In this document: one piece after another, positions 43,055-51,681 of the stretch | Layout: the number at the start of each line of letters is the position of its first letter | Numbering within the stretch: the stretch's first letter is position 1 | Assembly (NCBI RefSeq): GCF_000381025.1 | Contig: NZ_KB905813.1 | Span: 875,082-939,081, forward strand | DNA length: 64,000 nucleotides | DNA from: Streptomyces sulphureus DSM 40104 | Lineage (GTDB): Bacteria; Actinomycetota; Actinomycetes; Streptomycetales; Streptomycetaceae | Reading direction: 5' to 3' | The notes under the pieces: generated by a model | The model's database searches: none | Told to the model about the DNA's origin: nothing | Seen by the model: only the letters and a program-made list of their open reading frames with translations | Position numbers and translations under genes: made by a program

Positions 43055-43771
43055 TCAGATATGATCCATCATGAATCCCACACCGCGAATCGAGACGATC
43101 CAGTCGCGGTCTCCGAGCTTCGAGCGGATGCTGCTGATATGCGTGTCCACCGTCCTGCGGGACCAGGAACCGCCCCAGATCTGCTTGAGGATCTCATCAC
43201 GCGAAACAACGGTTCCCCGGTTCAGCGCGAGGAGCAGAAGAAGATCGAACTCTTTCCGGGTCAACTTGATGGCACGGTTCTTGAAAACCACATCGCGCTT
43301 GCGTACGTCGATACGCAGAGGGCCGCGTTCCAGTACCATCGGCGTTCGTTCGGAGGCGCCCACCCGCCGCATGACCGCTTCCATCCGGGCCATGAGCTCA
43401 CGAAATCCATACGGACGGGCCACATAGTCGTCAGCGCCGGCCCGCAGGGCCAGAACCGCGTCCAGTTCGGACACCTGAGAACCGATGGCGATGATCGGTA
43501 TGTCCCGAGCGGCACGCAGGTCGCGGCAGACCTCAAGACCATCCAGATCCGCTAATTCCAGCCCGAGCAAAATGAGATCGATGGCCAGGTCACAGTCAAT
43601 GGCCGCACGTCCACTGGTAACCGACCGCACCTTCTGCCCACAGCGGATTAAATCTCCCGCGAGGGCCTCCCTGTCCTCAGCCTGACTTTCCACAACAAGG
43701 ACCGTCCAGGTTTCCGCGGTGTTCACTTCGCGCACCGACTTTGCCGGTATCAGTGGCAAGCCGTGTCCCAT
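43055..43771 (-). CDS. Atypical OmpR-family response regulator
   Basis: The 238-aa protein has a receiver-like domain and an intact winged helix (IKLTRKEFDLLLLLALNRG, SRRTVDTHISSIRSKLGDRD, SIRGVGFMMDH). The receiver lacks phosphorylation residues: the acidic pair is VESQ and the phosphoacceptor position is Gly (LILLGLELADLDG). Such atypical regulators (JadR1 type) respond to pathway products instead of kinases and often control aromatic polyketide clusters. ATG 43771 follows GGAGG closely; ATG 43786 is possible. No kinase is adjacent, in agreement. Confidence 0.87.
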   Translation of the reverse strand: MGHGLPLIPAKSVREVNTAETWTVLVVESQAEDREALAGDLIRCGQKVRSVTSGRAAIDCDLAIDLILLGLELADLDGLEVCRDLRAARDIPIIAIGSQVSELDAVLALRAGADDYVARPYGFRELMARMEAVMRRVGASERTPMVLERGPLRIDVRKRDVVFKNRAIKLTRKEFDLLLLLALNRGTVVSRDEILKQIWGGSWSRRTVDTHISSIRSKLGDRDWIVSIRGVGFMMDHI

Positions 43772-43929
43772 GATCCTCCCCCGCATGCGATCAATTCAAC
43801 ACTTTACTGAACTTCCTCATTCTGACACCTGTGGCCGATCACCACAAGGGACACGTCTTCATCTGCAGGTAGGGCAAAATACTTTTAAAGCGGGTCTTAC
43901 ATGGTGAGTCGGTCGTTAGTTGGGCACAG

Positions 43930-44735
43930 GGAATAGTCGGTGGGAATGGATCGTTCCGGACGGCTTGTGGGAGTTGGCGCGGCCGTTGCTGCCGGCGGCT
44001 CGGGTGCGGCCACAGGGTGGCGAAGTGGCTCATATCGATGATGAGGCGGTGTTCGCGGCCATCACCTATGTGTTGATGTCCGGGTGTGCCTGACGGGCGC
44101 TGCCACCGTGCTTCGGCGCTTCGAAGTCGACGGCGCACCGCAGGTTTTTGATTCGGTCGCGGGCAGGAGTGTGGGCCCGCCTACACCAGGCCGTGCTCGA
44201 GGAACTCGCCGAGGAGGACTTGCTGGACTTGTCTCGTGTGGTTCTCCATTCGGCCCATGTACGGGTGGGAAAAAGGACGCACGTAGAGGTCCGAGCCCCG
44301 TGGACGGGGGCAAGCCGGGTACCAAGATGCAGTGCTGTCCGATACGGCAGGATTGCCTCGTGTGGTCGCTGTGTCAGCTGGTAACACCCATGACAGCGAG
44401 GGCCTGAAGCCTTTGCTGGCCGGGCTCCATTCGAGACACGAGCCCGTACGCGGCTGGCACTATTCCATCGGGTAGCTTTTCGCGGACAAGGCTTACGGTC
44501 GGCTCGGCCTGCGTTGATGGCTTCGCGGAAAGCGGCTCGCGGTGCGGATCGCCTGCAGAGGCATCGAACCCAAGAATTGCCTGGGCAGGCACCGTTGGGT
44601 CATCGAACGCACCATGTTCTGGCTCTCCGGCTACCGCAGACTCAGCTTCCACTACGAGCGCCACCTCGCAACTACCTGGCCTTTCTCGGGCTGGTAGCAG
44701 CACTATGCTGCTACCAGCAGACTCCAAAGACTCAC
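43930..44735 (+). pseudogene. Degenerate IS5-family transposase
   Basis: Pieces of an IS5-type transposase appear in order across different frames: LWELARPLLPAARVRPQGG, DDEAVFAAITYVLMSGCA, AGVWARLHQAVLEELAEEDL, VVLHSAHVRVGK, then RRHWVIERTMFWLSGYRRLS-like and NYLAFLGLVAALCCYQQ near the end. Stops and frameshifts interrupt it. Terminal inverted repeats were not resolved. Confidence 0.7.
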
Positions 44736-45062
44736 CATAGAACGCGCTTTAAACCCGCCATGTACCTACACAGAGACGCCATATGCAAAATGCCCGGATT
44801 AATCCCCGATGGAAGCACCAAGAAGGCAAAGATTAGGTAAATAGGGCCATCGAAATTCGAACTCGAAAAGCCTGCAGAGAAAAAGAAAGAAATCCCGGCG
44901 TCCGATTGTCGAGTATCCCAAGCAGATGGCAGGCGTCGACCACGTGGTTGGTAACGCCGCCGGCCGCCAGCCACTCCAGCACATCGAAGCGATCATGGAT
45001 GTAGCTTTCACCGAGTACACCACCCACACCTTCCCCTCAGCCCACCCGGCGAGCACCGCCTG
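44736..45062. other. 327 bp between relics, no recognised gene
   Basis: AT-richer than the surroundings at its left part. Short frames on both strands have no recognisable domain. Probably flanking debris of the IS and comF relics. Confidence 0.45.
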
Positions 45063-45311
45063 ATCAAAGAGACCGTGACGTCTCGGTCGGCCAACAAGAG
45101 CCTGGACGACAAGCGCGCCACCGCGGCCGCGCACGCGGCTGCGCTGACCTGGACCAGCGGCACCGACGCCCTCAAAGGAGCCACCATCCTGCTGGTCGAC
45201 GATGTCTTCACCAGCTGCTTCCAGTTCCAGCACGTCGCCCTCCGGCTTCGGGCGACCGGCGCCGCCGACGTCCGCGGCCTGGTCCTCGCCCGCGTCCCCT
45301 GGAGCGGATGA
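45063..45311 (+). pseudogene. ComF-like phosphoribosyltransferase C-terminal fragment
   Basis: The segment encodes the C-terminal part of a ComF-like phosphoribosyltransferase, including the PRPP loop ILLVDDVFTSCFQFQHVALR and the end ATGAADVRGLVLARVPWSG. The N-terminal portion is absent. A shorter, more degraded copy lies at 24257-24398. Borders another relic (DNA ligase) on the opposite strand. Confidence 0.65.
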
Positions 45312-45410
45312 CCCCGCGGAGGCGCTGTGGCGGGTGTCGGTGGTTCACCGACGACCTCGAGGCGCGCGTCGCCTTCGCCGCCGATCCTCAGGATGTTCTC
45401 CCGGCGACGC

Positions 45411-46095
45411 TTATGCACCGCCGGACTGTGCTGGTGGCACGTCGGCGACGTCAATGTCGTCGCGAAGGCGCAGGACGCGTACTGGATGCCGCCAGCGGCC
45501 GTCGTCGACGGCGGTCGCCGGCGCATTCGACGACCAGCTCGGGCTCGACGGGGGTGTAGGCGAGGGGCTGGCGCATGCCCCAGCCGGCCGAGCACCGTAC
45601 CCCTTCCCACGGGTGCCTGCGGCCCGCCGGCCGGACTCGGCGGGCCACCTCGGCGCGCGCCGGACCCGCGAGCGGGGTGCTGCGCGCGACCAGCCGCAAT
45701 ACCCTCGCCTGGTCCCAGCGCCCGAGCAGTACACCGTTCGGCGTGCGTACCGACCCGGTGACGCGGGCGAGTAGGGCCTCGGTCGTATGCCGGGCGCGCA
45801 GCTTGAGCCAGCCGCGTACTCCCGGCTCGTACTCTTGTTGTGTGCCTTTGACCATGTAGCCCTCGACGCCGGCGGGGCCCCAGGCGGGAGCGAGCCATGC
45901 CTAGGCTGAAGCCGGGTCCCGCGTCGCCGGGCAGAGTGCCCACCGGCCGTCGACGAGCGTGCCGTCCTCGACCAACTCCTCCAGCCGCGCCCGCCGTTGC
46001 CCGTATGGGGCGCTCAGTAGCCGGCGCCCGCCGACCTCGGGCACCCCGCGTCGAAGACGCACCGCTTCCCTCACGCCACGACCTGTACCGACCAC
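45411..46095 (-). pseudogene. ATP-dependent DNA ligase, broken 3' part
   Basis: Consecutive pieces match the OB-fold end of LigD/LigC-type DNA ligases. They are RRARLEELVEDG and WALCPATRDPASA, then an in-frame TAG (45901-45903), then WGPAGVEGYMVKGTQQEYEP, GVRGWLKLRARHTTEALL and RVLRLVARSTPLAGPARAE. A frameshift follows near 45530 and the tail is WRHPVRVLRLRDDIDVADV. The catalytic-lysine region is missing. At least one nonsense mutation and one frameshift make it inactive. Confidence 0.72.
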
Positions 46096-46410
46096 CCGTT
46101 ACCACATCGAATTCCCTTGCTCCGGCCGGAGTTACCGCCGCCTCATGGACCGGGTGAGCACACTGCCGGAAGCACCGCGGCCGGGCCAGGGCCCTCGTGA
46201 TGAACCTCAAGCCCGGCCGCCACTTCGACCTCTCCTCCGACCTGAGCTTATGGGCGATCGCCCGCTGCCTGCCCGGCACTCTGCGCCGGGCCATCACCCT
46301 GGGATGGCGCACCGATCGCCCGTGCCCTTGATGTTGTGCCGGGCAAAGGTTGCCCGTACCCGGCCCGCCGTTTCGCGGTCGCGGGTTTGGCCCCCGACTG
46401 TACTGAGCGT
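46096..46410. other. 315 bp with no recognised gene
   Basis: A plus-strand frame (GRHFDLSSDLSLWAIARCLP) looks coding-like but has no identifiable family or start. Probably relic sequence. Confidence 0.4.
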
Positions 46411-46457
46411 GGCAGCTTGTGGCGCCCGCCGAGTCTCAGCGGGTGCCACAAGCTTGC
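46411..46457 (-). terminator. Hairpin terminator of the secreted repeat protein gene
   Basis: An imperfect ~18-bp stem containing GCTTGTGGC paired with GCCACAAGC, extended by GCCCGC/GCGGGT, begins about 30 bp past the stop of the gene at 46487-46759. Confidence 0.65.
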
Positions 46458-46486
46458 CCTCTGCGTGTTGGGCGGGAAGCGGCCTG

Positions 46487-46759
46487 TTACTGGGACGCTG
46501 CTTGTTGCCTGTACGTCTCGACGGGGACTTGGCCGGACTTCGCTTCGGCCGGTGCTTGCTTGCCGGTTTCGGCCGGTGCCTGCTTGCCGGGCAGGGCCGG
46601 TGCCTCATCGCCGGTTTCGGCCGGTGCCTGCTTGCCGGGTGAGGCCGGTGTCTGTCCGGTGGAGAACGAGTCGGCCCCTGCGGTCGCCGCCACGCCGGTC
46701 ACGGCCAAGGCCGCTCCCGCCACTGCTATGGCCACCCCTCGAACCCTGCGTGCTGCCAC
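46487..46759 (-). CDS. Small exported protein with KQAPAETG-type repeats
   Basis: The 90-aa product starts with a signal peptide (VAARRVRGVAIAVAGAALAV, then TGVAATAGADS with an A-x-A-like cleavage site). It continues as a low-complexity tail of repeats: PGKQAPAETG, then PGKQAPAETGKQAPAE. GTG 46759 has GGAGG exactly 6 nt upstream. No known domain. It is divergent from a SigE-family sigma factor over 162 bp that carries three TCGTGCA boxes, so it may be a target of that factor. Confidence 0.72.
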   Translation of the reverse strand: MAARRVRGVAIAVAGAALAVTGVAATAGADSFSTGQTPASPGKQAPAETGDEAPALPGKQAPAETGKQAPAEAKSGQVPVETYRQQAASQ

Positions 46760-46786
46760 GTCATTCCTCCTTCGTCTAGGAAAACC

Positions 46787-46866
46787 TCGTGCACTAAGCA
46801 GTACGCGGACCGGCCGCCACGGGTTGCACGAACCGCAGCATGTTTTCTCGGCCACTCGTGCAACCC
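46787..46866. promoter_or_regulatory. Three TCGTGCA boxes in a divergent promoter region
   Basis: TCGTGCA occurs at 46787-46793 and 46856-46862, and its complement TGCACGA at 46825-46831. The last two extend to a perfect 11-bp inverted repeat (GGGTTGCACGA at 46821-46831 and TCGTGCAACCC at 46856-46866). They may be sites for a regulator shared by the secreted-protein gene and the sigma-factor operon. Confidence 0.5.
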
Positions 46867-46921
46867 CGCGCTCCGCTGTTTCGTAGGGAAGGGTTGAAGG
46901 ACCGCTACGGAAGGTGGGCAG

Positions 46922-47434
46922 GTGAGGCAGGCCGTCCAGGAGGAGGAGTTCCGAAAGTTCGTCGAGGCGCGGCAGCGGCAACTCAGACGGAGCGCGTATC
47001 TCCTGTGCGGGGACTGGCACCAGGCGCAGGATCTGACGCAAATGACCTTGATGAAACTGTACGTGGCATGGGGCCGGGTGAGGCGCGACGGCAACGTGGA
47101 CGCGTACGCGCGCACGATCCTCACTCGACTTTTCATAGACCAGTGGCGGCGCAGGAAAGTACGGGAAGATCCGCTCGACGCGGTATCCGAGCCCGCCGGA
47201 GGGCCGGACCACTCGCCTGAGTTGCGACTCGTCATGCAGGCGGCGCTGATGGCGCTGCCACCGCGTTATCGGGCCGTACTGGTGTTGCGGTACTGGGAGG
47301 ACTGGAGCGTGGAGCAGACAGCCGAAGCGTTGCGGGTGACGCCCGGCACCGTGAAGAGCCAGAGCGCTCGGGGCCTCGCCCGGCTACGCCGGCTCCTCGA
47401 CGAGCAGCGAGCCGCCGAGGTGAGCGGACCATGA
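46922..47434 (+). CDS. SigE-family ECF-like sigma-70 factor
   Basis: The 170-aa protein has region 2 (YLLCGDWHQAQDLTQMTLMK, then YARTILTRLFIDQWRRRK) and region 4 (LMALPPRYRAVLVLRYWEDW, SVEQTAEALRVTPGTVKSQS). This matches the Streptomyces SigE-family group of small sigma factors that direct RNA polymerase to stress promoters. GTG 46922 is the start; the stop overlaps the next gene (ATGA), a putative membrane anti-sigma protein. Confidence 0.9.
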   Translation: MRQAVQEEEFRKFVEARQRQLRRSAYLLCGDWHQAQDLTQMTLMKLYVAWGRVRRDGNVDAYARTILTRLFIDQWRRRKVREDPLDAVSEPAGGPDHSPELRLVMQAALMALPPRYRAVLVLRYWEDWSVEQTAEALRVTPGTVKSQSARGLARLRRLLDEQRAAEVSGP

Positions 47435-47745
47435 CGCGGCGCAACGACGATGAGTTGGCCCTCGCCTTCGAGGCTGTGCTTAGCGCTGAGCCGGAGCCGC
47501 CCATGGAGGATCTGACGGACAAAGCCGTCGCCGGGGGCCGCCGCGCACTCAGGCTCAGAAGAACGGCACTCGCGACGGCCTTCGCCGCGACGTGTGTCGC
47601 GGCGACCGCGGTGGGCGTGCTTCTGACCGGAACTGATTCGACACCGCGGCCCGACCGACCGGAAGTCCCTGCGAAAAGCCCCTCACCCACCCACAGCACC
47701 ACCCCTCCCGTACAACTGCCGCGCCCCCCGCAGCCCACCGACTGA
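47431..47745 (+). CDS. Small single-TM protein, putative anti-sigma factor
   Basis: The 104-aa product has an acidic N-terminal domain (DELALAFEAVLSAEPEPPME), one TM helix (TALATAFAATCVAATAVGVLL, about residues 45-65) and a Pro/Ser/Thr-rich extracytoplasmic tail. Translational overlap with the sigma gene and this topology suggest it holds the sigma factor at the membrane. No zinc-binding anti-sigma motif is present, so this is inference from context. Confidence 0.7.
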   Translation: MTRRNDDELALAFEAVLSAEPEPPMEDLTDKAVAGGRRALRLRRTALATAFAATCVAATAVGVLLTGTDSTPRPDRPEVPAKSPSPTHSTTPPVQLPRPPQPTD

Positions 47746-47770
47746 CGAAGACCGACTACCGTCCACAGTC

Positions 47771-47789
47771 GGCGCTCGGCCCGAGCGCC
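47771..47789. terminator. Short GC hairpin after the sigma operon
   Basis: GGCGCTCGG-C-CCGAGCGCC forms a 9-bp stem 26 bp after the anti-sigma stop. Confidence 0.5.
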
Positions 47790-48012
47790 AACGGCCGTGG
47801 GACTGGTGGGCTCGCATGTTGAGGTGTCGCGAAGTCCCGTGGACCGAAGGCCAGTTGTCACCGCGTGTGGTCGCCGGGGGCGTATCGGGTCCAGGTGCCG
47901 CCGGCTTCGGCGACCAGACGGGTGGTGGTCTTGTGATAGCCGGCCGTCCAGGGTGCAAGGTCAAGGCCCGGCCTCACTCGTGGGTTCCTCCACGGCGAGC
48001 TCCATGCGTCTT

Positions 48013-48606
48013 TTACACGCGACTTCCGCGCTGGGCATAGGCGGCGAGGCCCACGACGGTCAGCAGGGCGGCCACTGTGGTGGAGGTGACGGTGCGCGGG
48101 TCTTGGACCAACCAGGTAAGTATCTGTCCACCGACGGAGACTCGGGGACCGACTGCGAGCATGAGCAGGGCCCAGCCGACCGAGGGAACCCAGGCCGTCC
48201 GCGCCCCGAAGCATGCAGCGCTCAGGGCGGTCAACGCGGTGAGTGCCAGGACGGCTTGTGCGAGGTTGGCGAAGGGCGTCGAGTGAGTCCACTGGGCGGC
48301 GATCAGCTGGCTCGCAGTGAGCAGGCCGAGGAGTATTCCCCCGAGCAGCGTCACGTGGAGGGTGCGGACCAGCCGCCAGGGGAGGGCGGTGGGGCGTTCC
48401 AGTTCCCCGTCAGGGCCGGCGAGCGTGTGGGCGATGGCGGCGACCCCCAGTACGACGGCGATCAGACAGACCCTGTGGGTCGTCGCCGGATCCTCCGCCA
48501 GGTATCCGGCCCGGGTGAGGCCTGCCGCGGCCAGGAAGGTCAGCACGGTCGTCGGAATCGACCGCGAGCGTGCGTACAGCAGGACGCCGCGCGAGCCCCG
48601 GCTCAT
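48013..48606 (-). CDS. Membrane protein of ABC operon (six-TM, unknown)
   Basis: The 197-aa product is almost entirely hydrophobic, with about six TM helices (for example LHVTLLGGILLGLLTASQLI, STTVAALLTVVGLAAYAQ). It overlaps the preceding permease gene by ATGA. Its position suggests it is a second membrane subunit of the ABC exporter. No family motif recognised. Confidence 0.72.
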   Translation of the reverse strand: MSRGSRGVLLYARSRSIPTTVLTFLAAAGLTRAGYLAEDPATTHRVCLIAVVLGVAAIAHTLAGPDGELERPTALPWRLVRTLHVTLLGGILLGLLTASQLIAAQWTHSTPFANLAQAVLALTALTALSAACFGARTAWVPSVGWALLMLAVGPRVSVGGQILTWLVQDPRTVTSTTVAALLTVVGLAAYAQRGSRV

Positions 48607-49916
48607 CGGTCCGCCCCTCGGCCCATGACGACGGTCAGTGGGTCCTGGCACGTCAGTCCGGCCTTTCGGCTGCTTCCTATCCGAGAAGCGCGCTCTTCGG
48701 CGGGGAGTGCGCGCAGCGTGTCGTACGCCTTGCGGGCGACGGGGCTCAGATGGTCGGTGGGAGTGCGAAGGAGCAAAGTGGTCACCGCGTCCGAGGCGTC
48801 GCTCGCGCGGGCAAACTCTGCGTCCCCGGGAAAGCAGCCTTCGTCGAACATCGCCGCCCGGGCCACAGCCTCCAGGAGGATGCGCGGTTTCCACCTGATG
48901 CTGCCTGACTGGGTCAGCTGCGACAGCTCGACGCGTGCTGCAGAGAGGTGCGTGCCGTGGGCCGCCGGTTCGGTGTCGTCCAGTTTCCAGCTCGTCGGCT
49001 TTTCCTCGACTTTCCTCGGCCCGCCCGGCACTTCGGCGAAGGCGGCGAGCACCTTCCGGGCGGGAGTGACCAGCGCGGGCAAGGCGTGGCTGTGCACCTT
49101 GGTGACACAGACCCGGTTGTTGTTCGGCGCGCAGACCAGGGCGGTGGCCTGCGGGTCGCGGACGACGGCGTCGGGCGGGGCCAAAAGGGTCGCGAGGACG
49201 ATTCCGGTGACGGCCGGCGTCAGGGCCACCAGGCGGGCGCGCTTGGAGGCCGCGACGCTCAGCAGCACGCCGGTGACACCGAGGGCGGAATACCAGAGGC
49301 ACTGGGCCACGGACAGGGAGGGCAGCACCCGGTGGAAGTCGTCCGCCTGCGGCAGCATCGGAAGCGCAACGTCCACCAGACGGTTGGCCGGCCGCTCTTC
49401 CGCGTTGACGCCCAGAACCAGGAAGAGTGCGACTGCCGCCGATGGCGCCGCGATCGGTGTGGCCACTGCGCGTCCGATGCCCAGGCCGAGCAGGGTGACG
49501 GCGACGGCGGCCAGTAGTCCCGTCGCGAGGGCCAGCGGCCACTGTCCGCCGCTGTAGGTCGCGTGCCGGGTGACCAGCGTCGCCGCCCAAAGGACCACCC
49601 CCGCTTCGGCGATTGCCACCGCGCCGACGATCGCCACGAAGGCAGGCAGCAGTCGCACCGAGCGCGGACGTGGTGTGGCGGCGAAGAGTTCGGAGACCTT
49701 GTTGCGGCGTTCACGCCCGCCGTGCCAGACGGCGGCCGCCAGTACCACCGGCAAGGAGATCCAGGCGGTCGCGCGCGCGGATTCGACCAGCGACGCCCAA
49801 CTCGCCGCCCATTCCTGGATATCCATCCATAGAAAGACACGCGTCAGGGCGGCCAGCACCAAGAGGAGCGGCAGCGCGATCGAGCGCTTCGCCTCCAGAC
49901 GCATGATTCGGAACAT
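48603..49916 (-). CDS. ABC transporter membrane component (ABC-2-like) with extracytoplasmic tail
   Basis: The 437-aa protein has about six to seven TM segments in its first 270 residues (for example SIALPLLLVLAALTRVF, WISLPVVLAAAVWHGGRERR). A soluble C-terminal part of ~170 residues without signature follows. The ATG has GGAG 6 nt upstream. It follows the ABC ATPase after 62 nt and overlaps the next membrane gene. It presumably forms the export channel; the substrate is unknown. Confidence 0.75.
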   Translation of the reverse strand: MFRIMRLEAKRSIALPLLLVLAALTRVFLWMDIQEWAASWASLVESARATAWISLPVVLAAAVWHGGRERRNKVSELFAATPRPRSVRLLPAFVAIVGAVAIAEAGVVLWAATLVTRHATYSGGQWPLALATGLLAAVAVTLLGLGIGRAVATPIAAPSAAVALFLVLGVNAEERPANRLVDVALPMLPQADDFHRVLPSLSVAQCLWYSALGVTGVLLSVAASKRARLVALTPAVTGIVLATLLAPPDAVVRDPQATALVCAPNNNRVCVTKVHSHALPALVTPARKVLAAFAEVPGGPRKVEEKPTSWKLDDTEPAAHGTHLSAARVELSQLTQSGSIRWKPRILLEAVARAAMFDEGCFPGDAEFARASDASDAVTTLLLRTPTDHLSPVARKAYDTLRALPAEERASRIGSSRKAGLTCQDPLTVVMGRGADR

Positions 49917-49978
49917 CACAGTCTCCAACAGATAGGCGGGTACATAGAGAGGAAGAGCGGCCGGGGCGTTGCCCGTCG

Positions 49979-50791
49979 CTACCGTCCGGTTTCGGGCCGT
50001 CCTGCGGAATGCCGGCGCAGCAGGGCGGAGTAGCCGCGCTCGATGTCGCTGTCGCCCTGGTCGGTGTCGGCTCCCGCGGCGCGTAGGTGGTCGAGCGGGC
50101 CCGCGAAGACCGACCGGCCCTCGTCCATGACTATGACGCTGGCGCAAGCGCCACCGACGTCCTCGACGAGGTGGGTGGAGACCAGGACGCAGGAGCGCTC
50201 GCCGATGTCGCGCAGCAGCGTGCGGAACTCCATGCGTTGGGCAGGATCGAGGCCGACGGTCGGCTCGTCGAGCAACAGGATGTCCGGGTCGTTGACGATC
50301 GCCTGGGCTATGCCGGCACGGCGCAGCATGCCGCCGGAGAGCGATCCCATCCGGTCTTCGGCCCGGTCGGTGAGGGCGACCCGGTCGATGGCGTGCTGTA
50401 CCGCGTCGACCATCCGATGGCGGGGCACTTCCTTGAGCCATGCCATGTACTCGACGAACTCGCGCAGCGTGAAGCGCGGGTGGTGGCCGAAAGCCTGGGG
50501 CAGATAACCCAGCCGGCGGCGCAGCTCGCGCAGTTCGCCGCGACTGCGACGTGCGCTACCCAGAAGCTGCAAGTCGCCGCTGTGCGGAGTCAGGACGGTG
50601 GCGAGCGTACGGATCAGCGTCGTCTTGCCCGCTCCATTCGGCCCGAGTACGCCGTGCACGCCGGTGCCCAGACTCAGGTCCATTCCGTCGACGGCCGTGC
50701 GTCGGCCCCGCCGCACGGTCAGCGCTTGAGCCTGGATGTGGTGGGCGTAGCGGGTGGGGGCCGTCTCGCTCGGACTGACGCTTCTGGGCAT
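49979..50791 (-). CDS. ABC transporter ATP-binding protein
   Basis: The 270-aa ATPase has Walker A GVLGPNGAGKTTLIRTL, a Q-loop (GYLPQAFGHHPRFT), the signature MGSLSGGMLRRAGIAQAI, and Walker B ILLLDEPTVGLDPAQR with the H-loop VLVSTHLVED. It belongs to the single-domain drug/lipid exporter type. It lies in an operon with an ECF sigma factor and zinc-finger anti-sigma protein, suggesting sigma-dependent expression. Confidence 0.93.
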   Translation of the reverse strand: MPRSVSPSETAPTRYAHHIQAQALTVRRGRRTAVDGMDLSLGTGVHGVLGPNGAGKTTLIRTLATVLTPHSGDLQLLGSARRSRGELRELRRRLGYLPQAFGHHPRFTLREFVEYMAWLKEVPRHRMVDAVQHAIDRVALTDRAEDRMGSLSGGMLRRAGIAQAIVNDPDILLLDEPTVGLDPAQRMEFRTLLRDIGERSCVLVSTHLVEDVGGACASVIVMDEGRSVFAGPLDHLRAAGADTDQGDSDIERGYSALLRRHSAGRPETGR

Positions 50792-50850
50792 GGTCGTGCC
50801 TCCTGGCAGTGCGGGTGAAGGAATGTGAGGGGAGAAGAACGATCCGCTTC

Positions 50851-51681
50851 TCACCGGCGTCGCGGGCCGCTCTTCCGGGGATGCAGGTAGGCGTTGCGGC
50901 GCAAGACGACAGCGACTCCAAGGAACGCGGCCGCGGTCGCCCACCTCGGGGCGGTGGACTCCAGCAGGTAGGGCGGCACTTCGCGGCCGTTGGCGACGGT
51001 GGGAAGAACCACGAACAGTGTCCAGGCGGCGCCCAGAGCGGTAGCCGCACGCTCGACGTCCACCACGCTGCCCAGCGCGAGGGCTGCGCAGGTCAAAGTC
51101 AGGGCGGGCAGCAAGACCAGCGCGGGCGCCGTGCCGGTGATCCACCCGGCGGCTGCCAGGGCCGGAACCACGAGGGTCAACACGGCGCATGTCCGCCGCA
51201 GAACCAGCCCGAGTCCCGCCCTCGGAGCAGCGGCGATCAACTCATGGGCCGGATCGAAGCGCGGACCCCAACTCACGGCGACCCCCAAGAGCGGCATCGC
51301 CGGGGCCAGCAGCATGAGAAGCGGGGAGTTACGCGCCGCGGCAGTAGACAAGACCGAGGCGGAGAGAACGATGAGGGCGACCGCTACGACCCACGGCCCG
51401 AGCGCGGGGGCCGCCCACCGGGCCAGCACCCTTCGCACCCGGCGCCACCGGCGGCGACGTACCGGCGGCAGAGTCTGAGCCAGACGCACGTGCACACGGT
51501 CCATCACCGCGGTATCGGACGGGCAGTGAGTGAGGGACACTTCCCTCACTTCTGCCTGGCAGACAGCGCACTGCTGGACATGGCCCTCCAGCGTCCACAG
51601 TGCTCCGACGCTCACGTCCTCGGGCATCCCGGAGGCTAGGACGTAGCTCATCAACAGTGCGCGTGGCACGTGCGCAGTCAT
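50851..51681 (-). CDS. Zinc-finger anti-sigma-like membrane protein
   Basis: The 276-aa protein has an N-terminal ZAS-type zinc motif H-x3-C-x2-C (LEGHVQQCAVCQAEVRE, about residues 33-49) and then about six hydrophobic helices. ZAS domains bind ECF sigma factors. Its start overlaps the stop of the ECF sigma gene (ATGA). The long membrane part is unusual for simple anti-sigma factors and may couple sensing to the ABC exporter that follows. Confidence 0.82.
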   Translation of the reverse strand: MTAHVPRALLMSYVLASGMPEDVSVGALWTLEGHVQQCAVCQAEVREVSLTHCPSDTAVMDRVHVRLAQTLPPVRRRRWRRVRRVLARWAAPALGPWVVAVALIVLSASVLSTAAARNSPLLMLLAPAMPLLGVAVSWGPRFDPAHELIAAAPRAGLGLVLRRTCAVLTLVVPALAAAGWITGTAPALVLLPALTLTCAALALGSVVDVERAATALGAAWTLFVVLPTVANGREVPPYLLESTAPRWATAAAFLGVAVVLRRNAYLHPRKSGPRRR

